Source of the DNA: Planctomycetota bacterium
GTDB taxonomy: Bacteria > Planctomycetota > UBA1135 > GCA-002686595
DNA length: 64,000 bases
Direction: 5' to 3'
NCBI GenBank assembly: GCA_026692665.1
Contig: JAPLOF010000062.1
Coordinates: 62,001 to 126,000 of the forward strand
Shown here one piece after another: positions 1 to 9,304 of the stretch. Position 1 is the first letter of the stretch. Each line of letters opens with the position of its first letter. The translations under genes and the position numbers were made by a program. The notes under the pieces are model-generated. The model did not search any database. It had not been told where the DNA came from and saw only the letters and a list, made by a program, of their open reading frames with translations.

Positions 1-378
1 GCTGCCCCACTGCGCGATGTGCGTCACGACGAGGATCGACATGCCGCGCGCGTGCGCCTCGCGGATCGGCCGCGCGAGCCACTCCGGCGGATTGGCGGGG
101 TCCATCTCGCGCCACTCCAGGGATCCATCGCCGCGGATCCCCGCGTACGGGTGGATGGCGACCCAGTTCACGCCCAGGTCGTGCAGGACCTCGAGCTCGC
201 GCACGAATCCGTCCGTCCCCCACTCGCGGCCCCAGGTCTGGCACGAGATCGTCATGCCGCGCACGAGGGTCCCGTCGCGGACCGACTGCGGCTCCCCGGA
301 CCGGACGACGACGGGCGCGGCGCCGAGCAGGAGGGCGCCGAGGTTCCACGGTCGTCGGGGTGAGCGTTCGAGCCACAT
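1..378 (-). CDS. TIM-barrel glycosidase-like protein (GH113-like), N-terminal part, truncated by window start
   Basis: Open minus frame from ATG (cat 376-378) to window edge; RGMTISCQTWGREWGTDGFVRELEVLHDLGVNWVAIHPYAGIRGDGSLEWREMDPANPPEWLARPIREAHARGMSILVVTHIAQWGS resembles GH113/TIM-barrel proteins. Not in the supplied ORF track in this frame. Confidence 0.6.
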   Translation of the reverse strand, partial: MWLERSPRRPWNLGALLLGAAPVVVRSGEPQSVRDGTLVRGMTISCQTWGREWGTDGFVRELEVLHDLGVNWVAIHPYAGIRGDGSLEWREMDPANPPEWLARPIREAHARGMSILVVTHIAQWGS

Positions 379-434
379 GGCGGTCTTGTACGATAAGGCT
401 CCGAGGCCCAGAGAACACACTCGGGCCGCTCCCC

Positions 435-749
435 GTGGAGATCAACCGCGACCTCGTCCGTTGGCTCATCCTGATCGCGCTCCTGCCGATCGGCTGGCCC
501 TTCGTGAAGGCCCTGTGGAAGGACTTCAACGGCGCCCTGCGCGAGGAAGGCGGCCTCTTCGGAGCCCCGCCGTCGGCGCGCGAGGTGGACCAGATCCGCG
601 CCGAGAAGAAGCACGAGCCCGAGACCCTCGTCAGCGAGCCCTGGGTGCGGCCGGGCGAGGTGCGCAAGCCGCGCCTGCGCGGGCGCTCGGACCGACCCGC
701 GCCGGGGACGGGGAACCGGCCTTCCGGCGGCCCGCGCCGGTTCCGCTGA
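435..749 (+). CDS. Small membrane protein of unknown function
   Basis: GTG start; VEINRDLVRWLILIALLPIGWPFVKALWKDFNGALREEGGLFG has one hydrophobic helix and a basic tail; fits between neighbouring genes. Confidence 0.5.
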   Translation: MEINRDLVRWLILIALLPIGWPFVKALWKDFNGALREEGGLFGAPPSAREVDQIRAEKKHEPETLVSEPWVRPGEVRKPRLRGRSDRPAPGTGNRPSGGPRRFR

Positions 750-794
750 CCGCCCCTCCTTTCGCGGTGCCCCGGCGGATGCGAACGTGAGCGC

Positions 795-2072
795 ATGACC
801 ACGCGCCGCGACTTCCTGGCCCTGGCCTCGACGACCGTGCCGCTCCTGCGTCCGGGCGCGGCCGCGCTCGCGGAGCCGTTCGCGCGCGACGACCGGGCGC
901 CCGCGGCGATCGCGAGCGACGAGGACGCCTGGGTGGAGGTCCAGCGCGCCTACACGGTCGACCGCTCGATCCTGAACCTGAACAACGGCGGCGTGTGCCC
1001 GGCGCCGCGCATCGTGCAGGAGGCGCTGCGCCGCTACCAGGAGCACGCGCAGGAAGCGCCGGCGTACGTGCTGTGGCGCCTGCAGGATCCGGAGAAGGAG
1101 ACGGTGCGGGCGGGGCTCGCCGGGCTCTTCGGCCGCGACCCCGAGGAGATCGCGATCACGCGCAACGCCAGCGAGGCGCTCGAGAACGTGCAGCTCGGCC
1201 TCGCGCTCGAGCGCGGCGACGAGGTCGTCACGACCGACCAGGACTACCCGCGCATGCTGACGACCTGGCGCCAGCGCGAGCGGCGCGACGGCATCGTGCT
1301 GCGGCAAGTGGAGCTGCCCGTCCCGGTCGAGGACGACGCGGCGGTCGTGTCGGCCTTCGAGGCCGCGATCACGCCGCGCACGAAGGTCATTCACCTGTGC
1401 CACGTGATCAACCTCACGGGCCAGATCCTGCCCGTGAAGCGCGTCGTCGCCCTGGCCCGCCCGCGCGGCATCGACGTCGTGGTGGACGGCGCCCACGCAT
1501 TCGGGCACCTCGACTTCCGTCACGACGCCGTGGACTGCGATTTCTACGGCACATCGCTGCACAAGTTCCTGTCCGCGCCGCACGGGACGGGCATGCTCTT
1601 CGTGCGCAAGGAACGGCTGCGGGACGTCTGGCCGCTCATGGCCGCCGGCCCCGAGCTCGACGGCGACGTGCGCAAGTTCGAGGAGATCGGGACGCACTCC
1701 GTGGGTGTGCGCCTCGCGATCGCGGAGGCCATCGCGTTCCACCTCGGCATCGGCCCGGCGCGGAAGGAGGCGCGCCTGCGTTTCCTGCGCGATCGCTGGG
1801 CGAAGCGCGTGGCCGGCATGGCGAACATCCGTCTGTGGACGAGCCTCGCGCCCGGGCGCTCGACCGGCGTGGCGCTCGTCGAGGTCCTGGGGGTGCCAGC
1901 GGTCAAACTGCAGGAACACCTGTGGTTGAAGCACCGCATCTACACCGTGGCGATCGAACACGCGCGGTTCCGCGGCATCCGCGTCTCGCCGCATGTGTGC
2001 ACGACCGTCCACGAGGTGGACCGCTTCGGCGACGCGCTGGAGAAGGTCGCGCGCGAAGGCCTGCCCAGCTAG
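795..2072 (+). CDS. Aminotransferase class V (isopenicillin-N epimerase-like), Tat-exported
   Basis: N-terminal TTRRDFLALAS Tat-like signal; SILNLNNGGVCPAPRIVQEA, ITRNASEALENVQLGL, VVDGAHAFGHLDF and GTSLHKFLSAPHGTGML (PLP lysine region). Confidence 0.88.
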   Translation: MTTRRDFLALASTTVPLLRPGAAALAEPFARDDRAPAAIASDEDAWVEVQRAYTVDRSILNLNNGGVCPAPRIVQEALRRYQEHAQEAPAYVLWRLQDPEKETVRAGLAGLFGRDPEEIAITRNASEALENVQLGLALERGDEVVTTDQDYPRMLTTWRQRERRDGIVLRQVELPVPVEDDAAVVSAFEAAITPRTKVIHLCHVINLTGQILPVKRVVALARPRGIDVVVDGAHAFGHLDFRHDAVDCDFYGTSLHKFLSAPHGTGMLFVRKERLRDVWPLMAAGPELDGDVRKFEEIGTHSVGVRLAIAEAIAFHLGIGPARKEARLRFLRDRWAKRVAGMANIRLWTSLAPGRSTGVALVEVLGVPAVKLQEHLWLKHRIYTVAIEHARFRGIRVSPHVCTTVHEVDRFGDALEKVAREGLPS

Positions 2073-3169
2073 TGCGCGTCGGCATCGACTACCTGCCCGC
2101 CGCGACGCACTGGCCGGGATCGGGGCGCTACGCGCGCGAGCTCGTCCGCGCTCTGGTCGGCCTCGAGGAACGGCCCGACCTGCGACTCTTCGACGTCGGG
2201 CGCGCGGAACGCCGGGTCGACCCGCGTGCCCTGGGACTCCCGTTCGGCGATCCCCGTGTCGTGCGGGTCACGCGCTCGATTCCGCGCCGCGCCCTGCCGT
2301 TCCTCGCGCGCATCGGATTCGATGCGGCACGAATCCTGGGCGGGATCGACGTCTTCCACCACGTGAACGTCCACGGCCCGGCGGTGCGCCACGCGCGCCA
2401 GGTCCTCGCGATCGCGGAGCTGCCGGAACCGCGCAGTCCCGCGGCGGACTCGCTCCGCGATCTCGCGCGCCGCCAGGACGCGCTGATCGTGTTCTCGGCG
2501 GATTGGCGGCTCCGCGTGGCCGAGCAACTCGACTTCCCACTCGCCCGGGTCCACGCCACGTCCGTGGGCTGCGAGCACTGGCGGCGCACCCTGTCGGAGA
2601 TCCCCGCCCCGGACGCGCCGCCGCGGATCCTGGTGCTCGGTGCGACGCGGACCGAGCGCCGCCCCCTGGCCGTGCTCCGCGCGTTCGAGCGCCTGCGGGA
2701 GAACGGCCTCGATGCGCGGCTCGCGTACGTCGGTCGCGACGGCGCCGCGGAGCCCGCCCTGGCCGAGGCGTTGCGCGCGTCTCCCGCAGCGCGCCATGTC
2801 GCGCGGATCCGGGATGCGGCCGAGAGCGACCTGCCCGCGCTCGTCGCGGGGGCCAGCGTCCTCGTCCACCTGGACCCCCGCGCGGGGACTCCGGTCACGC
2901 CCCTCGAGGCCCTGGCCGCGGGCGTGCCGGTCGTCGCCAGCCGGATCCCGTGCTTTCGCGAGCACCTGGAGGGCGTCGCGGAACTCGTGGACGACGCGGA
3001 GGCCGCGCGCGAGCCGGCGTACCTCGCCGGCGCGATCGCGCAGGCGATCGCGGCCCGGACCGACGGATTGGAGCTCGCGCGGCGCACCGCCCACGCCCGC
3101 GCCTACACATGGGAGCGCTGTGCGACCGAGACGCTGCGCGTCTGGACGTCCGTCGCGGCGCGGCCCTGA
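2072..3169 (+). CDS. Glycosyltransferase family 4
   Basis: GTG start overlapping the preceding TAG; VRVGIDYLPAATHWPGSGRYARELVRAL, GTPVTPLEALAAGVPVVASRIPCFREHL typical of GT4. Confidence 0.82.
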   Translation: MRVGIDYLPAATHWPGSGRYARELVRALVGLEERPDLRLFDVGRAERRVDPRALGLPFGDPRVVRVTRSIPRRALPFLARIGFDAARILGGIDVFHHVNVHGPAVRHARQVLAIAELPEPRSPAADSLRDLARRQDALIVFSADWRLRVAEQLDFPLARVHATSVGCEHWRRTLSEIPAPDAPPRILVLGATRTERRPLAVLRAFERLRENGLDARLAYVGRDGAAEPALAEALRASPAARHVARIRDAAESDLPALVAGASVLVHLDPRAGTPVTPLEALAAGVPVVASRIPCFREHLEGVAELVDDAEAAREPAYLAGAIAQAIAARTDGLELARRTAHARAYTWERCATETLRVWTSVAARP

Positions 3170-3199
3170 GCGCGGCGCAGGACCCGCCCGCGCCCGGCC

Positions 3200-3874
3200 T
3201 CAGCCCGACTTCTTGCGCGCCGTGCAGTACACGCCCATCGCCAACGTGTGCGCCTGCCGCTTCCGGATGAGGAACACGTCCAGGAACTTGAACGGCCAGG
3301 CCACGACCGAACACAGCACGAAGGCGCCCATGGAGGCCGCGCGCGCGGGGAGGCTGGGTCCGTCGAAGACGAACGCCCACCAGCGCGCCCAGGTGTTCAG
3401 GAGGGTGACCGTCGGGCCGATGTGCGGTCCCTTGGCGACGACCTCGAAGCCCTGGGCCTCCAGGGCCAGCGCGAGTCCGGGGACCGTCATGCGCCGGACG
3501 TCGATCGGGTCGTCGTGGTACTGCTCCAGGAACGGGACTTCGACGTGGGCAATCCCCCCCGGTTTCAGGATCCGGGCCATCTCGGCCAGGACCGCACGCT
3601 CGTCGACCACGTGCTCGAGCAGGCCGGTGGCATAGACCAGGTCCGCGCTCGCGTCCCGGAAGGGCAGGCGCGTCACGTCGCCGATCACGTCGGTGCTCGC
3701 GAGGCGCAGGAAGTCGACGCAGACCGTGTCCGGGGTGATCTGCCGCCCCCCGGCCCCGAGGTCGACGATCCGGGCCCCCGGCGGCGCGAGGGCCAGCACG
3801 CGCTCGACCTGCGGCGCGCTCTGCCAGACGAGGCGCGGGATCGCGCGGTAGAGACCCTGGGGACCGAACGGCAT
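3200..3874 (-). CDS. SAM-dependent methyltransferase (class I, type-11-like)
   Basis: RIVDLGAGGRQITPDTVCVDFL, DVTRLPFRDASADLVYATGLLEHVVDERAVLAEMARILKPGGIAHVEVPF. Confidence 0.85.
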   Translation of the reverse strand: MPFGPQGLYRAIPRLVWQSAPQVERVLALAPPGARIVDLGAGGRQITPDTVCVDFLRLASTDVIGDVTRLPFRDASADLVYATGLLEHVVDERAVLAEMARILKPGGIAHVEVPFLEQYHDDPIDVRRMTVPGLALALEAQGFEVVAKGPHIGPTVTLLNTWARWWAFVFDGPSLPARAASMGAFVLCSVVAWPFKFLDVFLIRKRQAHTLAMGVYCTARKKSG

Positions 3875-4091
3875 GGCGAGGCGACCTTGTACCGCCGCCG
3901 AGGCCAGGATCGGCAGTTCTTGGGGTCGAACGCGAGGATCCGTGGAGTCCTGCCGATAGGCTCTTGAGTCCCCGAGCCAGCCAAGCGATCCTCTTTCGCC
4001 GCGTTTCCGGAGCGAAGACGAGGTCAGACCGGGCCGGTTCCCGGGGCGGACCTCGGACATCCGGCACGAGACGGCGCGAGAAGAGAACAGC

Positions 4092-5429
<1,338 letters not shown>

Positions 5430-5472
5430 ACGGCCCGCGCGCGGAGCTCCGCTGGACTCCGCGCAGCGCGCC

Positions 5473-5514
5473 CCGGTGCGACGCGTGACGCCTCCGAGGC
5501 CCCCGTCGCACCGG
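5473..5514 (+). terminator. Inverted repeat downstream of gltA (terminator-like, no clear T tract)
   Basis: CCGGTGCGACG (5473-5483) and CGTCGCACCGG (5504-5514): 11-bp perfect stem with 20-nt loop. Confidence 0.4.
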
Positions 5515-5588
5515 AGTCCTTCGCTCCGACCCGCCGCGCGCCCACGGGCCGCGGCCTGGATTCGACATCCGCTTTGCCCGCCGGCCCC

Positions 5589-6038
5589 ATGCCCGCCTTC
5601 CACCTCGCCTTCCCCGTCCGCGACCTGGTCTCGACGCGCGCCTTCTACGGCGGGCTCCTCCAGTGTCGCGAAGGCCGGTCCGCCGATCTGTGGGTCGACT
5701 TCGACCTCCACGGCCACCAGATCTCCGCGCACGTGAAGCCCGAGGCCTGCCACCCCGTCGGCGTCAACGAGGTGGACGGGGATGGCGTGCCCGTGCGCCA
5801 CTTCGGGATCGTGCTGGAGTGGGAGTCGTGGCACGCGCTCGCCGAGCGGCTGCGCGCTGCGGGAACTCCTTTCCGCATCGCGCCGAAGATCCGGTTTCGC
5901 GGCGAGGTCGGCGAGCAAGCCACGTTCTTCCTCGACGATCCCAGCGGCAACGCTCTGGAGTTCAAGTCGTTCCGCGACCCGGCGCGTCTGTTCGCGCGCG
6001 CCGAAAAGCACGAATCCACGGAACACGCACCGCGCTGA
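5589..6038 (+). CDS. VOC/glyoxalase superfamily protein
   Basis: [49 protein letters not shown] ... [21 protein letters not shown]. Confidence 0.88.
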   Translation: MPAFHLAFPVRDLVSTRAFYGGLLQCREGRSADLWVDFDLHGHQISAHVKPEACHPVGVNEVDGDGVPVRHFGIVLEWESWHALAERLRAAGTPFRIAPKIRFRGEVGEQATFFLDDPSGNALEFKSFRDPARLFARAEKHESTEHAPR

Positions 6039-6160
6039 AGCTCGCGTCGCCCAGTGCGACGACCCAGTGCGACGCCGCAGCGCGTAAGAGGTGGGCGAGG
6101 ATCGGAAGGATCAGGATCCGCCGCGTATCCCGGGCCGTAGCCGGGGCTAGACGAGCGCGA

Positions 6161-6946
6161 ATGCGAGTTCCTGCACTGACGACGAGCCTCCTGGCGGCCC
6201 TCCTCCTGTCCGGAGCGCCGGGTGTGGAGGGCTCCACCGCCCCGGCGGCTCCGCTCCTGGTCTTCGAGCGCACGGATTCCGGCACGCGCGCGGAGGGCCT
6301 GGTCGCGCGGCGCACGGCCGTCTACGCGGACGGGACCGTGCTCACGACGAGCGCTCAGCCTGGTTTCGCGCGCGGGAGCCTCGCTCCAGCCGAACTCGAG
6401 TCCCTCGCGCTCGCGATCGGCGCGGCGCGACTGGTGGATCTCCCGGAGGTCTTCGCGTCGCGCGCCGACTGGTTCGACCTCGGGCTGGCGACGTCCACCG
6501 TGCGCTGGTCGGGCGCCGGCGCGGCGACGGTCCGCATCGCGGGGGACCTGAGGGCTGGCGCTCCGGATCGCGCACTCGCGCCGCACGGCCTCGTGGAGCT
6601 GATCGAGTTCCTCGAGGCGATCCCGGTCCACGAGTCGCAGGGTGGCGCGGGGGATTTCCTCCCGGTCGGGATCACGTTGGAGCCGTGGGCCGCCGCGGAC
6701 GCATCGCCCTTCCGCGCGATCTTCCCCGAGGAATCTCTGCCGTGGCCCGCGAACCTCCCGATTCCGGGGGCGGACTCGCTGCGCGTCGAGGGCGAGCCTG
6801 CCCGCCTGTTGGCGGACGCCGCGCGCCGTGCTCGCCCGGTCGTGTGCGCCGGGAAGACCTGGCGCGTGCACGTGCAACCCCTGTTTCCGCACGAGACCGC
6901 GCAGCGCACGGCGACTCGCCCGGTGGACGCACCGCAGCACGGCTGA
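6161..6946 (+). CDS. Secreted hypothetical protein
   Basis: Signal peptide MRVPALTTSLLAALLLSGAPGVEGS; no family recognised. Confidence 0.65.
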   Translation: MRVPALTTSLLAALLLSGAPGVEGSTAPAAPLLVFERTDSGTRAEGLVARRTAVYADGTVLTTSAQPGFARGSLAPAELESLALAIGAARLVDLPEVFASRADWFDLGLATSTVRWSGAGAATVRIAGDLRAGAPDRALAPHGLVELIEFLEAIPVHESQGGAGDFLPVGITLEPWAAADASPFRAIFPEESLPWPANLPIPGADSLRVEGEPARLLADAARRARPVVCAGKTWRVHVQPLFPHETAQRTATRPVDAPQHG

Positions 6947-6976
6947 CCGGCTTCGCCGCGGGCCGCGACCCGGCGC

Positions 6977-7056
6977 TTTCGCGATCCGCGGCGGGATTTC
7001 GCGATCCGCAGCGCGGTTCCGCGTTCCGCAGCGCGGTTCCGGGTTCCAGAGCGGCG
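6977..7056. repeat. Four degenerate 20-bp tandem repeats next to tRNA-His
   Basis: tttcgcgatccgcggcggga / tttcgcgatccgcagcgcgg / ttccgcgttccgcagcgcgg / ttccgggttccagagcggcg, contiguous. Confidence 0.75.
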
Positions 7057-7063
7057 AAGAAGG

Positions 7064-7141
7064 TGGGGTGGCTAACGGGATTCGAACCCGCGACCCCCAG
7101 GACCACAACCTGGTGCTCTAACCGACTGAGCTATAGCCACC
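7064..7141 (-). tRNA. tRNA-His (anticodon GTG), CCA encoded, G-1 present
   Basis: Reverse complement GGTGGCTATAGCTCAGTCGGTTAGAGCACCAGGTTGTGGTCCTGGGGGTCGCGGGTTCGAATCCCGTTAGCCACCCCA; anticodon arm CCAGG-TTGTGGT-CCTGG. Confidence 0.97.
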
Positions 7142-7215
7142 GTCTGAGGGCCGAAGAGGATCGTCGCGGCTGCTTCCGAAGTCAATCCCCGCCCCCCACG
7201 GGCTACGCTTTCCGC

Positions 7216-7632
7216 GTGGAAGAGCCCGCACCCCGCCCCCCGAACGGCCCCGAGCCGGCCACCCCGAAGAGCTTCGGGAACATGGGCGATCACCACTGGT
7301 CTCGGGCTCGCGAGGGCTCGAACACGGAGGCCCTCGACTACTACCGCGAGCGCTCCAAGGCGCCCGGCGTGGCCGAGGGCGGCGGGCCGCGCAACATGTA
7401 CTGCATGCACTGCGACGGCGTGATCCCGCTGGGGCGCCCCGTCGACGCCTGTCCGCATTGCGGCCGCGCGCTGGAGGGCGACGCCAAGCGCTACTTCAAC
7501 TGGGTCGAGCTCGACCAGCCGCCGCGCAGCGATCTGCGGAGCCTGTGGCCCTTCCTTGCGGCCGGGCTCCTCGCCGTCGCGGCCATCGCCTGGTTCGTCG
7601 TGTGGCTCTTCACGCGCGGAGGCCCGGCTTGA
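7216..7632 (+). CDS. Zinc-ribbon, single-TM protein of unknown function
   Basis: GTG start; MYCMHCDGVIPLGRPVDACPHCGRAL (two CxxC knuckles) and C-terminal LWPFLAAGLLAVAAIAWFVVWLF. Confidence 0.65.
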   Translation: MEEPAPRPPNGPEPATPKSFGNMGDHHWSRAREGSNTEALDYYRERSKAPGVAEGGGPRNMYCMHCDGVIPLGRPVDACPHCGRALEGDAKRYFNWVELDQPPRSDLRSLWPFLAAGLLAVAAIAWFVVWLFTRGGPA

Positions 7633-8654
7633 GCGCCGAATGGGACCGCCGCTTCGCCCGTCAGGTGCGCTTCGCGGGCCTCGGCGCGCGCGGCCAGGAA
7701 CAGCTCGCGGCGAAGAGCGCGCTTCTCGTCGGCTGCGGCGCACTCGGCGGCGCGATCGCGCAGTCGCTCGTGCGCAGCGGGATCGGCCGGCTGGTCCTCG
7801 TCGATCGCGACTACGTCGAGGAGTCGAACCTGCCGCGCCAGGTCCTCTTCGAGGAGCGGCACGCGCGCGACGCCGTGCTGAAGGCCGAAGCGGCACGCGA
7901 GGTGCTGGCGCGCATCGGCGGTCCGACGCGCGTCGAGGCGCACGCCGCCCACCTCGACGCGGACAACCTGGCCGACCTGGCGCGCGGCGTCGACGTACTC
8001 CTCGACGGCACCGACAACCTCGAGACCCGCTACCTCCTCAACGACTTCTGTGTCGAGGCCGGCGTCCCCTGGATCTACGGCGGGGTCGTCGGCTCCGGCG
8101 GCATCGTGATGCCGGTGCTGCCCGGCGTCGGACCGTGCCTGCGCTGCGTGTTCCCCGAGGCTCCACCGCCAGGCGTGCTCCCCACCTGTGAGACGGCCGG
8201 CGTGATCCAGCCGGCGGTCGCGTTCGTCGCCGCGCTGCAGGCCGGTCTCGCGCTGCGCATCCTGGCTGGAGCGACGCCGCTCGTGCCGCGGCTCGTGGAA
8301 CTCGACGCCTGGGATGGGCGTGCTCGCGAGATCGAGCTCGGGCGCGCGCCGGAATGCCCCTGCTGCGGAGCGCGCGACTTCGTGTACCTGCGCGCCGCGC
8401 GCACGCAGCGCGCCGTCCGCCTGTGCGGCCGCGGCACGGTCCAGGTCCGGGCCGCGCGGGCGCGACCCGATCTCGACGTCGTGGCGCATGGGCTGGACGG
8501 CATCGCGCGCGACGTGCGCCGTCAGGGACCAATCCTGCGCTTCGCGATCGGGGCCGAGCGCTACACCCTGTTCGCCGACGGTCGCGCCCTCATCGAGGGC
8601 ACCGAGGACGAGGATCGGGCCCTCGCGCTGTACGACCGCTACGTGGGCGCATGA
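7629..8654 (+). CDS. ThiF/MoeB/HesA-family adenylyltransferase
   Basis: TTG start overlapping upstream TGA; RQVRFAGLGARGQEQLAAKSALLVGCGALGGAIAQSLVRSGIGRLVLVDRDYVEESNLPRQVLF, DGTDNLETRYLLND, CLRCVFPE and CPCC zinc knuckles, TCETAGVIQPAV. Confidence 0.9.
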   Translation: MSAEWDRRFARQVRFAGLGARGQEQLAAKSALLVGCGALGGAIAQSLVRSGIGRLVLVDRDYVEESNLPRQVLFEERHARDAVLKAEAAREVLARIGGPTRVEAHAAHLDADNLADLARGVDVLLDGTDNLETRYLLNDFCVEAGVPWIYGGVVGSGGIVMPVLPGVGPCLRCVFPEAPPPGVLPTCETAGVIQPAVAFVAALQAGLALRILAGATPLVPRLVELDAWDGRAREIELGRAPECPCCGARDFVYLRAARTQRAVRLCGRGTVQVRAARARPDLDVVAHGLDGIARDVRRQGPILRFAIGAERYTLFADGRALIEGTEDEDRALALYDRYVGA

Positions 8655-9253
8655 GCCTCACGCTCGTCGTCCTCGCCGCCGGAGCCAGCACGCGCCTGGG
8701 GACCTGCAAGGCGCTCGTGGACCTCGGCGGACGGACGCCCCTCGATCGACTCGTCGAGGCCGGACGCGCCATCGCCTCGACCCCCGCGCTCGTCGTGACC
8801 GGCGCCGATCACGTCCGGATCGCGGGCGCGGCGCCGCAGGGCGTCGACGTCCTCGAGAACCGCTCGTGGGCCGAAGGCCGGCTGGGTGGGCTGGCGCTCG
8901 CGGCGCGCGCGCGGCCGGGATCCGACCTGTGCGTCGCGCCCGTCGACGTCCCCCTCGTCCCCGCCGCGGTGTTCCTGGCCCTGCGCGCGGCCTGGCTCGA
9001 GGCCGGCGAGCCGCCGCTCGGTTGGCTCGCCCCATTCCTCGACCGGGCCGGAGCGCGGCGCGCGTACGGCCATCCCATCGTGATCGGCCGCGATCTCTGC
9101 GCGCGCCTGTCGGCGATCGGGAAGGAAGTTCCCATGCGTGAAGTTCGCGCGCTCGCCAGGCCTCTCCTGTCGATCGCGGTCGACAGCGTGGCCATCCTCG
9201 ACGATCTGGACACGCCCGCGGATCTCGAACGGCTGCGACGTCGAGTTTCCTAG
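8651..9253 (+). CDS. MobA/MocA-like NTP transferase (molybdopterin nucleotidyltransferase family)
   Basis: LVVLAAGASTRLGTCKALVDLGGRTPLDRLV, VAPVDVPLVP, GHPIVIGRDL; overlaps the upstream stop. Confidence 0.8.
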   Translation: MSLTLVVLAAGASTRLGTCKALVDLGGRTPLDRLVEAGRAIASTPALVVTGADHVRIAGAAPQGVDVLENRSWAEGRLGGLALAARARPGSDLCVAPVDVPLVPAAVFLALRAAWLEAGEPPLGWLAPFLDRAGARRAYGHPIVIGRDLCARLSAIGKEVPMREVRALARPLLSIAVDSVAILDDLDTPADLERLRRRVS

Positions 9254-9304
9254 ACGCGGCGCTCCATTCCGCCCACGGGGAGGGCCGATACCGACCGGAA
9301 CCCC

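Noticed and set aside
252-2012. 586-aa minus ORF opposite the aminotransferase
   Set aside because: High-GC shadow frame; repetitive Arg/Ala/Val composition, no domain, fully antisense to a clear class V aminotransferase.
6050-6073. Two 11-nt direct repeats cccagtgcgac
   Set aside because: Only two short copies near a gene end; not distinguishable from chance in this composition.
7064-7141. tRNA-His as a phage/ICE attachment site because of the adjacent repeats
   Set aside because: No integrase, phage genes or duplicated tRNA 3' end seen in the window.
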